A stretch of 64,000 nucleotides of DNA from CBDBLK01 sp965243145 (GTDB lineage Bacteria > Bdellovibrionota > Bacteriovoracia > Bacteriovoracales > Bacteriovoracaceae): positions 2,542,001 to 2,606,000 of the forward strand of contig CBDEUB010000002.1 in NCBI GenBank assembly GCA_965243145.1, written 5' to 3'. The notes beneath the pieces were generated by a model. The model made no database searches and had not been told where the DNA came from. It saw only the letters and a list, made by a program, of their open reading frames with translations. Shown in pieces: positions 39,230-47,116 of this stretch. The first letter of the stretch is position 1. The number at the start of each line of letters is the position of its first letter. Position numbers and translations under genes: made by a program.

Positions 39230-42200
39230 CTAAGGTAGAGATGGCACCCCAAAGTCGAGGACAGCGGTGGTACTGGAGATTTCCCCGGCACTGTCTCCCA
39301 GATTGTCTGTGGCACCGTAACCGAGTTGACCTGCGCTTCCCTCGCCCCAGCATTGGGCGCGGTAGTCGGCATTGGTGGCGCAGGCCTGGTTGCCCGCAAG
39401 GGTAAGGGCCAAAATACCACCCAGAGAGAGGGGCGCTCCCGAATTGATCGGTGTTGTGCCATCCCCCACGGGAATGGTATTTCCCCGCCCAAGTTGCCCG
39501 AACCCATTATTGCCCCAGCAAACCAGTTCGCCACGAGATAAGTTCGAACTCCAGCGCAAACTCACGCAGGCGTGGGAGTCTCCCAATCCCAACAACCAGG
39601 CGGTGTTGTCACCAACATTCACCAAATCCACCGCCGCCTGGGGTTGATCGTATTCCGTCGTCGTCAGAGCATCCACCCCGACTTCACCACTGGTATTGTC
39701 TCCCCAGCACTTCACTTCGCCGGTGGTGGTGACAACACAAGTGGTTTGATCCCCGGCGACTACCCGTTCGGCCTTCACATTTGTGCCCAAATTGATCACC
39801 GAAGCGGTGCTCACCAATTCGTCATCGCCGAGGGGGTCATTACTGCCACTGATGCCCAACTGTCCCTTGGCATTTCCTCCCCAGCACAAGACATTTCCGC
39901 TTTCAAAGCGCGCACAGGCGTGGTCTGTTCCCACCGTGATTGCGGCGGGCGTCTCCCCGGAGGGGAAGTCCACCGTGCTTGCGGCCCACCATCCAGATTC
40001 GTCGTCGCCAATGCTGTCTGTGGTGTTGTCGCCAAGTTGGCCCACATCGCTCACTCCCCAGCAGCGCACGCTCTTGTCAGAAAGAAGCGCACAGGTAAAA
40101 TCTTCTCCCGCCTCTATTTGCAAAACCTTTTGATCAAAGTTGAGTTTTTCGAGGTTTTCTCCCATGTCGTAGTCGTACTCTCCCACGGTGGAGGCCCAGG
40201 ATGTCGTGTTGACTCCCAGTTGCCCCACATCGTTTTTGCCCCAACAGGTGACCCAGTACTGGTTCGGGAGGTCGCGGATGATGGCGCAGGAATGATTGAC
40301 TCCCACGGTGACATCCAGGGCACGGAAAGTGGTCTCCAAATTGACCGGGGGAATCTCGTCCAATTCATCCAGCGCTCCCGTCATGGCGTGCCCCACGGAA
40401 TCGGTGTTGCCGGTGGGAGTTCCCTGGCCCAGTTTTCCGTCACTGCCGTCTCCCCAACATTTGACCAGGCCCATACCGTAAACGGCACAGGCATGGTTTC
40501 TTCCCATGGAAAGAGCGCGCACGGGATCATAATTGTCCGCCAAGTTGAGGGCCTGCCCAGGTGTGGCCACATTGTTGTTGGCCCCGTTCAAGAGTCGCCC
40601 GCTGCCTCCCGCACCCCAACATTTGAAAGTGTTGTCATTCAAGCGGGCGCAGGTGTGCGCTCCCCCCGCGCTCAGGAATACGGCCGTGTGGCCAGTGCCC
40701 AAATTGACTTCCGCCCCAGGGGCGTTGGTGTCAGTGGTATTCCCCAGGCCCAATTGCCCAGAGGTGTTTGCTCCCCAACACTTCACCTGGCCGTTATCCA
40801 GCAGAGCGCAGGTGTGAGATGCTCCTGCGCTGAGGGCAACGGCGGTATGGCCAGTGCCCAAATTGACTTGCGCCCCGGGGGCGTTGGTGTCGCCTGTATT
40901 CCCCAGGCCCAATTGCCCAGAGGCGTTTGCCCCCCAACACTTCACCTGGCCGTTATCCAGCAGAGCGCAGGTGTGAGATGCTCCTGCGCTGAGGGCAACG
41001 GCGGTATGGCCAGTGCCCAAATTGACTTGCGCCCCGGGGGCGTTGGTGTTGCCTGTATTCCCCAGGCCAAGTTGGCCAGAATTATTGTCCCCCCAGCATT
41101 TAATGCCCCCCCCTGAAGACAAAGCGCAAGTGTGCAAATTGCCTAAGGCCACCGCTACCGGGCGAAGGCCTCCCCCCAGCGAGACGGCGGGAAGGCCAGC
41201 GCCAATGCGGGAGGGGTCATCCCCGTAGTTGGTGTTGTTTGAAAGGCCCAACTGGCCAGAACTGTTGTTGCCCCAGCACTTGAGAGCGGTATTGGAAAAA
41301 TCCTCTCCCACCAGGGCGCAAATGTGGTTGACTCCAGTGGTTTTGTCTCCCCCCACATCGAAATTCCACACGGGCAAAAGGTCGCCACTGGCATCCACTC
41401 CCAGGTTCACGGGCGCAAGAGTCTCCATTTCTCCGGGTGCGTCCCCCAAATCGTCGGTGGCACCGGAACCCAATTCCCCCGTATCTCCCTGGCCAAAGCA
41501 ATACAGGTGGCGTTCTCCCGAAAGGGCACAGGTGACATTGTGTTTGCCCGCCACCACTTTTCTGGCGCGCGATCTGACATCGCCAAAATGCAGGGGTGCC
41601 AGGGCGAGGCCATCTTCACCGGGGTCGTCTCCCAGATCGTCGATCGCCCCACTTCCCAGTCTGCCGTCATTTCCCTCGCCCCAGCACTTGAAGAGATTGT
41701 TGTTTAAAAGGGCACAGGTATGCTCTCCCCCGGCGGAAATAGCGGCCGTATTGTAACCGGGGTCGATGGTAAAACAATGCGAGCGGGAATTGCTCCCTCC
41801 ACGCACAATGCGCGCGGAAAAGACTCTCTGCTGAAGGTCGAGATTGAAAGTCCTGAAGTTGCTGTAGCTTCCCCCCGTGAGGTCGGCGGCGCTTAAAGAC
41901 TGAAACGGAAAAGGGAAAGTATCACATCCACCGTCGGGATAAAAGAGGAGACCGTCGCCATCTTCCAGGCCGGAGAAATTGAGTTCAAGGGTTCCGTTAA
42001 AGGGCGTATGCCCTCGCTTTGTCCGCTCCACGGCAAGGCCTGCAAAACTCAGTTGGGAAAAGGGTATCCCGCTGATGCCTCCAAAATTGAGTTTTTCCGT
42101 GTTCTCGGCCACTTCGCCGTTGGCATCCCCAAAGTTGTAGGTATTTCCCAGTCCCAGTTGCCCGTTCCCATTCTCACCCCAGCACTGGGCCTTGAAATCG

Positions 42201-45046
42201 GCGTCGACGATACAACTCTGATCGCCCCCTAGGGAAAGTTGCAAAATGGGGCCAAGATTCAAGGCCTGATACGAAGTGACGGGAGTTGCTGAACTTCCCC
42301 CAACGGAGAGGTCGTCGCCTTGAGCGAGTTGGCCAGAGTTATTTCCCCCCCAACACACCAGGCGGTCTGCCCCATTTAAAAGCACTACTGCACAAGAGTG
42401 AGAGTTTCCCAGGGAGAGGAGTCTGGCCTGGTCGTTATCGGCCCCCGTGCGCAGATCGAGGCCCACGCCCGGGGTATTTTGATTGCTCATGCCTCCCGAA
42501 CCCAAACGGCCATTGGCCCCTGCACCCCAACAGCGAACCAACTGGGTGGTGGCCTCCACAGCACAGGTAAATTCGTTCCCGGCCACCACGATCGTTGCGG
42601 AGAGGCCGCCAATGGGGGCCACGCCGTCTAGCGTAGTGGTATCGCCAATGTTGGAGTTTCCCCGTCCCAACTGGCCCGTGTTGCCCCCTCCCCAGCACAC
42701 TACCGACTGGTCGTTTAAAAGGGCGCAGGCGTGATTTTTGCCCACAGTGAGAGCGCTGGCGGTGCGGGTTCCCGGAAAATCTATGGCCACAGCATTGGCG
42801 TCCACGGCGGTGGTATCTCCCACGGTGTTGGTATGGCCCAAACCCAGTTGTCCCACATCGTTTTTGCCCCAGCATTTCACCCTCTCACTTTCCAGGCGCA
42901 CGCAGGAAAAATCTTCGCCGGCGGCGATCTCCAGCACTGCTTCGCCAAAGTCGATGAAGGAAAGGTTTTGGCCCATTTCTGCCGCCACATCCCCCACGGC
43001 GGGAACGCTGGCACTGTTTCCGGCCCCCACTTGTCCGAGTTCATTGCGGCCCCAACAGGCCACCCGCTCCCGTCCGCTTTCACCCCGAATTAGGGCGCAA
43101 GAATGGTTTGTGCCCGCGGCCACTTGAAGGCCGCTCACTCCCGTCCCCAGGTCAATGGGGCCAATTTCCAACAATTGATCGCTGGCCCCGGAATTTGCGT
43201 GGCCCACGGAATCCGTATTCCCACGGCCGAGTTTGCCATCGTCGCCATTTCCCCAACACTTGATCAATCCCAGGCCAATGACGGCACAGGCGTGGTTGAC
43301 ACCCATGGAGAGGCCTCTTACGGGATAGTAACCGTCTCCTGGGGAGAGATCGGAGGTGCTCGCCGGAGTATTGGTGTTGCCGCTGCTCTGGTTTAACAGT
43401 TGTCCGCGGTCACCACTGCCCCAACACTTGAAAGCGCCATCACTTAAAACGGCACAAGTGTGTTCCGCCCCGGCACTTACCGATACCGCCGTGCGGTTCA
43501 TCCCCAAATCAATCGGGGCCAGATTGTCTCCCATTTGGGCAGGATCATATCCCACAGAACCGCCGGTATGGCCCAATTGGCCCTTGATGTTGTCACCCCA
43601 ACATTTCAGGCCCCCATTTTCCAGGATGGCACAGGTGTGGCGTCCTCCCGCACTCACCGCTGTGGCCTTCTGGCCAGAACCCAAATTGACGAAGGGAAGA
43701 TTGTCGCCCATGTCACCGGGGTCATCTCCCGAAGCATAAAAGGTGGGCCTTCCCAATCCCAGGCGTCCGGCGGTATTGCTCCCCCAACATTTGAGGCCGC
43801 CGTTGTCCAGGAGAGCACAGTTGTGAACTCTGCCGGCACTGATGGCCACCGCCCTCCGGTTTGTGCCCAAATCCACCACCGCTCCGGGGCGGCCAATATC
43901 GTTTGTGTGGCCCAATCCCAATTGTCCGAAACTGTTGCCTCCCCAACACACCACCTGAAAGTTGTCCAAGAGAGCACAGGAATGCCATTGGCCCACGCTC
44001 ACGGCAATTGGACGCCTTGCGGGGCCAAAATCGACAAAGGGTAAACTGTCGCCCATCTCATTTGCGTCGTCTCCCCGGCCGCCGCCGGAGATTCCCAATT
44101 GTCCACTGCCGTTTCCTCCCCAGCACTTGAGTTGCAACGCCGATTCCCGTTCCCCCAACAGGGCGCAGGCGTGACTGTCGTTTAAAGGATTGAGTTCGTC
44201 GCCACCCAGATCAAAGTCCCATACGGGAAGAGGCCGGCCTCCACTGGTGCCCAAATTGAGTGGTGCAAGCGCTTGCATTTCTCCCTGGCCGTCACCCAAA
44301 TTTTGCGTGCTTCCCGTGCCCAAAATTCCCCCACTGTTTCCAGCGCCAAAACAATACAAGCGCCGACTTTCGGTGAGAGCGCAGGTGTTGGCGTAAAAGT
44401 CGGTCACCACCTTGATGGCCCTTTCGCTTATGTTGGAACCCAGGGGAACCGGATCGAGGGCCACACCGTTCTCTGAATAACCATCCCCGTAGTTGGCATT
44501 GCCCCCGTTGCCCAGTGCCCCCCGTGTGCCCGCCCCCCAACATTTGAAAAGGCCATTGTGTAAACGGGCACAAGTCCGGTCTCCCCCGGCGGAGATGCCC
44601 ACCGTGCGGTAGTTGGCCCTTGTCGAAAAACATTGGGTTCCCTCTTCCGGGCGGGAAACCTGTACGGAAAAGTCATAGGCCCCGTCCATGCCGGGGTTGA
44701 GTGTGCGCTCAAAGCGGTGGGAAAAATTTTGCACGCCACTTAATGTTTCCTGGTATAGGGGAGTCCCAGAACAACCAACTCCGGAAAAAAACTCAAGCTG
44801 GTCTTCGTCCATCACTCCCTGAACAATCAATTCAAAGTTGCCGTTGAAAGGTGTGCGCCTGGTAGTGGACAATAGCTGGATACTGGCCAAAGTGGGAGTT
44901 GCGCTGCCGGCCCCTCCACCGCCATCGCCACTGCCACCGCTTCCGCCACTGCCCCCGCTGCTTTCTTCTTTGGAATCTTCCAGCACATTCAAACAACCGG
45001 CGAACATAAGGCACAAGGCCACAGCGAGGAAATAATATTTGGACAT
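39230..45046 (-). CDS. Giant RCC1-repeat lipoprotein (about 1,938 residues)
   Basis: From ATG 45046 (GGAG 6 nt upstream) the signal peptide ends in LMFAGC, a lipobox, followed by a Gly/Ser-rich tether. The rest is dominated by RCC1-type beta-propeller repeats of about 50 residues, each carrying a core such as HTCALLDNGQVKCWG and GQLGLGNT. The whole pattern occurs twice: a strand-rich domain starting TPFNGNFELIVQG near residue 75 and again TPFNGTLELNFSG near 1065, each followed by about 20 RCC1 repeats, so the protein is an internal duplication. It probably sits on the outer surface as an adhesion or binding scaffold. Tandem 159-bp copies at 40690-41166 are almost identical, showing recent growth. 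GGCC use is host-like, unlike the other giant gene. Confidence 0.85.
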   Translation of the reverse strand: MSKYYFLAVALCLMFAGCLNVLEDSKEESSGGSGGSGGSGDGGGGAGSATPTLASIQLLSTTRRTPFNGNFELIVQGVMDEDQLEFFSGVGCSGTPLYQETLSGVQNFSHRFERTLNPGMDGAYDFSVQVSRPEEGTQCFSTRANYRTVGISAGGDRTCARLHNGLFKCWGAGTRGALGNGGNANYGDGYSENGVALDPVPLGSNISERAIKVVTDFYANTCALTESRRLYCFGAGNSGGILGTGSTQNLGDGQGEMQALAPLNLGTSGGRPLPVWDFDLGGDELNPLNDSHACALLGERESALQLKCWGGNGSGQLGISGGGRGDDANEMGDSLPFVDFGPARRPIAVSVGQWHSCALLDNFQVVCWGGNSFGQLGLGHTNDIGRPGAVVDLGTNRRAVAISAGRVHNCALLDNGGLKCWGSNTAGRLGLGRPTFYASGDDPGDMGDNLPFVNLGSGQKATAVSAGGRHTCAILENGGLKCWGDNIKGQLGHTGGSVGYDPAQMGDNLAPIDLGMNRTAVSVSAGAEHTCAVLSDGAFKCWGSGDRGQLLNQSSGNTNTPASTSDLSPGDGYYPVRGLSMGVNHACAVIGLGLIKCWGNGDDGKLGRGNTDSVGHANSGASDQLLEIGPIDLGTGVSGLQVAAGTNHSCALIRGESGRERVACWGRNELGQVGAGNSASVPAVGDVAAEMGQNLSFIDFGEAVLEIAAGEDFSCVRLESERVKCWGKNDVGQLGLGHTNTVGDTTAVDANAVAIDFPGTRTASALTVGKNHACALLNDQSVVCWGGGNTGQLGRGNSNIGDTTTLDGVAPIGGLSATIVVAGNEFTCAVEATTQLVRCWGAGANGRLGSGGMSNQNTPGVGLDLRTGADNDQARLLSLGNSHSCAVVLLNGADRLVCWGGNNSGQLAQGDDLSVGGSSATPVTSYQALNLGPILQLSLGGDQSCIVDADFKAQCWGENGNGQLGLGNTYNFGDANGEVAENTEKLNFGGISGIPFSQLSFAGLAVERTKRGHTPFNGTLELNFSGLEDGDGLLFYPDGGCDTFPFPFQSLSAADLTGGSYSNFRTFNLDLQQRVFSARIVRGGSNSRSHCFTIDPGYNTAAISAGGEHTCALLNNNLFKCWGEGNDGRLGSGAIDDLGDDPGEDGLALAPLHFGDVRSRARKVVAGKHNVTCALSGERHLYCFGQGDTGELGSGATDDLGDAPGEMETLAPVNLGVDASGDLLPVWNFDVGGDKTTGVNHICALVGEDFSNTALKCWGNNSSGQLGLSNNTNYGDDPSRIGAGLPAVSLGGGLRPVAVALGNLHTCALSSGGGIKCWGDNNSGQLGLGNTGNTNAPGAQVNLGTGHTAVALSAGASHTCALLDNGQVKCWGANASGQLGLGNTGDTNAPGAQVNLGTGHTAVALSAGASHTCALLDNGQVKCWGANTSGQLGLGNTTDTNAPGAEVNLGTGHTAVFLSAGGAHTCARLNDNTFKCWGAGGSGRLLNGANNNVATPGQALNLADNYDPVRALSMGRNHACAVYGMGLVKCWGDGSDGKLGQGTPTGNTDSVGHAMTGALDELDEIPPVNLETTFRALDVTVGVNHSCAIIRDLPNQYWVTCWGKNDVGQLGVNTTSWASTVGEYDYDMGENLEKLNFDQKVLQIEAGEDFTCALLSDKSVRCWGVSDVGQLGDNTTDSIGDDESGWWAASTVDFPSGETPAAITVGTDHACARFESGNVLCWGGNAKGQLGISGSNDPLGDDELVSTASVINLGTNVKAERVVAGDQTTCVVTTTGEVKCWGDNTSGEVGVDALTTTEYDQPQAAVDLVNVGDNTAWLLGLGDSHACVSLRWSSNLSRGELVCWGNNGFGQLGRGNTIPVGDGTTPINSGAPLSLGGILALTLAGNQACATNADYRAQCWGEGSAGQLGYGATDNLGDSAGEISSTTAVLDFGVPSLP
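40690..41166. repeat. Three tandem 159-bp RCC1-coding repeats
   Basis: The same motif starts at 40690, 40849 and 41008, exactly 159 bp (53 codons) apart, with very few differences between the first two units. They code for consecutive propeller blades in the 39-45 kb lipoprotein. Confidence 0.85.
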
Positions 45047-45330
45047 CTCTTTCTCCATGAGATGAAAACATTATAGTCTAAAAACCAAAGAAGAAGACAA
45101 ATAAAGTAGTGACTCACAAAGAAATCTTGACATATCTAATTGATTAATTTAAACGGCCGCTCAAATTTAAATATTTGGCAAAAAAAACTTTGCATTTTCG
45201 GATAAAGTTTTTTGGCCTAGTTAAGGCCTATTTGCATTTCATAAGGGCAACCACACAAATGCGCAGGCGAGGGCCAGTATTCCCATATAATTTCGCTTGA
45301 GTTTATCGTATCTTGTTGCAATGGCCCGAA
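45047..45330 (-). promoter_or_regulatory. Gap upstream of the RCC1 lipoprotein gene, with a probable promoter
   Basis: On the minus strand TATAAT lies at 45075-45070, about 24 nt before the ATG; the best -35 is TTGTCT (45100-45095) at a long 19-nt spacing. The remainder is AT-rich and holds no gene that I can support. A TTGACA box at 45129 on the plus strand has no gene behind it. Confidence 0.45.
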
Positions 45331-45357
45331 AGTGCTTCTGCCATTTCTCTTACCCAG

Positions 45358-45639
45358 CTATTTCTTGATCAGTTTTTTGACTTCGGCGAGGGGCAGGCCG
45401 GTGGTTTTGGCGACAAACTTGGGATTTGTCCCTTCAGCGAGAAGATTACGGGCAATTTCTTTGCGTTCTTCTTGACGGCCTTCTTTGTGTCCTTCTTTAT
45501 GTCCTTCCTTATGTCCTCCCTCCCAGGCATCTTCTTTTTCGGCGATGCGATCCCGGCGTTCCTTGTCTCTGGACATAGCGGCCGCGCGCAATTTTTTATC
45601 TTTGGAAATAATCCACAAGTGTTTGAGTGCTTCTGCCAT
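45358..45639 (-). pseudogene. Duplicated 3' fragment of the neighbouring Rpn-family nuclease gene
   Basis: This frame of 93 codons repeats the C-terminal part of the adjacent nuclease (MAEALKHLWIISKDKKLRAA onward) almost exactly. The DNA repeat has a period of 295 bp (about 45331-45625 against 45626-45932), and the two copies differ by one 12-bp KEGH unit and a few bases. The N-terminal nuclease part is missing, so it is a fragment left by a tandem duplication, although it keeps its own ATG and could yield a short coiled product. Confidence 0.8.
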
Positions 45640-45652
45640 TTCTCTTACCCAG

Positions 45653-46624
45653 CTATTTCTTGATCAGTTTTTTGACTTCGGCGAGGGGCAGGCCGGTGGT
45701 TTTGGCGACAAACTTGGGATCTATCCCTTCAGCGAGAAGATTGCGGGCAATTTCCAGTGTTTTTTTCTTTTGTCCTTCTTTATGTCCTTCTTTGTGTCCT
45801 TCTTTATGTCCTTCTTTATGTCCTCCCTCCCAGGCATCTTCTTTTTCGGCGATGCGATCCCGGCGTTCCTTGTCTCTGGACATAGCGGCCGCGCGCAATT
45901 TTTTATCTTTGGAAATAATCCACAAGTGTTTGAGTGCTTCTGCCATTTCTCCCCCTTTCTTTAGGAATTGCTCACAGTCTTCGAGCTTTAAATTTTTGGA
46001 ATTTTTAATCATGTAGGCCCATTCGTCTCTGGTGCTTTCCGCCTTTGCAAGGCCAGTGGTAAATTTATCCAGTTCGACAATGACAAAGCACATTCCCCGT
46101 GACATCACGACCTGGGGTTCCTTAATGCGCCTGATATTGCATACATGGCGGTAATCGTCTTTGACTTGGGCAAACTCTTTTAAATTCTGTGTACTAAAGA
46201 CGAGGGAGTAAACCGGATGGAGTTTTTTGTAGGCATCGCCTCGATCAAGTTGTTCGGAATAAAGTCTGCCCGAATAGGCCAAAATCCGGTCGGTAAAATA
46301 AGTATGATTGGAGGTCTGGACTTCCACATTGACGGTTTCTCTGAGAATTTCCCCTTTGGCATTTTTGCGTTCATATTCGGCCAAAATGTCGAGAACAAAA
46401 GTCTTGCCCCTGTCTTTTTGGCCGTCGGAAAGCAGTTCGGGGTTGAGGGGAACGGCATCAATAATGAAGGAGTCGTCGGGGAGAGGAAGGAAGTGCTTGA
46501 GCAGGGATTTGAGGATTTGCCTGTTTTTAGTAAGGAAGGCCTTGAGGGAATGGTCGTTGGTCAGGGCCAGAAAGGCCTTTTCGTTTAAAAACTCAGTTAT
46601 GGCCTGTATGTCTTCTTTCAGCAT
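45653..46624 (-). CDS. Rpn-family (PD-(D/E)XK) recombination-promoting nuclease
   Basis: A protein of 323 residues of the Rpn / transposase_31-like nuclease family. The nuclease core has FVLDILAEYERKN near residue 92 (catalytic Asp) and TVNVEVQTSNHTYFTDR near 110 (Glu-x-Gln in place of Glu-x-Lys), then YSGRLYSEQLDRGDAYKKL, VYSLVFSTQNLKEF and a membrane-free helical tail. The tail contains HKEG repeats, coded by a 12-bp tandem array, and ends LPLAEVKKLIKK. Rpn proteins promote RecA-independent recombination in E. coli. The start ATG 46624 is clear. The 3' end is duplicated downstream at 45358-45639. Confidence 0.85.
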   Translation of the reverse strand: MLKEDIQAITEFLNEKAFLALTNDHSLKAFLTKNRQILKSLLKHFLPLPDDSFIIDAVPLNPELLSDGQKDRGKTFVLDILAEYERKNAKGEILRETVNVEVQTSNHTYFTDRILAYSGRLYSEQLDRGDAYKKLHPVYSLVFSTQNLKEFAQVKDDYRHVCNIRRIKEPQVVMSRGMCFVIVELDKFTTGLAKAESTRDEWAYMIKNSKNLKLEDCEQFLKKGGEMAEALKHLWIISKDKKLRAAAMSRDKERRDRIAEKEDAWEGGHKEGHKEGHKEGHKEGQKKKTLEIARNLLAEGIDPKFVAKTTGLPLAEVKKLIKK

Positions 46625-46920
46625 GATTTTCCCTCAAGAGTTTTAAACACCCGGATTTAGTGATAAGGCCTTTCGCCGTGACTTGTCAAGGGCCAGCTTC
46701 GAGGCCTTATTTTTTGCATATTTTTCCTGTAATTTTAAAGGGTTATGAAAGTTAATTTGAGATGCATTTTTTGGAAGTGATGCCACAAAAGCGGATTTTT
46801 TGCGTAGTTATAGAGGCCCTTTTTTTGAAAAGTCTTTCAAGTTTTGGAGTTTGGAACAACAACAAAACGGAAGGATTAAATTATTTTTAATAAAAAATAA
46901 AATTCTCGGCCATGAAAGCG
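46625..46920. other. Gap of about 490 bp with promoters, no gene
   Basis: This gap lies between the divergent Rpn-like gene and the giant lipoprotein gene. It is AT-rich, with a possible TTGACA box on the minus strand near 46680 for the Rpn gene. I see no protein or RNA gene. The plus-strand promoter and the octamer repeat lie at its right end and are listed separately. Confidence 0.5.
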
Positions 46921-46949
46921 TTGACAATTTCAGATAATTTTCTTTTAAT
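46921..46949 (+). promoter_or_regulatory. Promoter of the giant lipoprotein gene
   Basis: TTGACA at 46921-46926, 17-nt spacer, TTTAAT at 46944-46949, in AT-rich DNA. The predicted leader of about 160 nt contains the octamer array at 47004-47066. Confidence 0.7.
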
Positions 46950-47003
46950 GATTTAATATATTTTAATTTCATTAAGGATGATGTGAAGTGATGACATGGA
47001 GTA

Positions 47004-47066
47004 AGTCGCCCAGTCGCCCAGTCGCCCAGTCGCCCAGTCGCCCAGTCGCCCAGTCGCCCAGTCGCC
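47004..47066 (+). repeat. Octamer tandem array AGTCGCCC, 8 copies
   Basis: Seven full copies of AGTCGCCC and an eighth lacking its last base, without mismatches. It lies between the promoter and the ribosome-binding site of the giant lipoprotein gene. An upstream ATG at 46991 is in frame through the array with the lipoprotein start, so a change of one octamer would break that longer frame. Confidence 0.92.
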
Positions 47067-47116
47067 TATTAGTTCCCATTTTTCAAATCAATTTTTTTAA
47101 GAACAAGGAGTTCGCC

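Noticed and set aside
39572..41116. A plus-strand gene of 514 codons opposite the RCC1 gene
   Set aside because: Low-complexity translation that mirrors the RCC1 repeats; no start signal or motif.
45480..45830. CRISPR-like repeats
   Set aside because: The short repeats are 12-bp in-frame codon repeats (KEGH) in a nuclease gene, without spacers.
47004..47066. CRISPR array or phage attachment site
   Set aside because: The octamers are directly adjacent, with no spacers and no cas gene in the window.
46988..47116. A 43-residue longer N-terminus for the giant lipoprotein
   Set aside because: It is encoded by the octamer array and would bury the signal peptide; ATG 47117 has an ideal ribosome-binding site. 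Kept only as a phase-variation idea.
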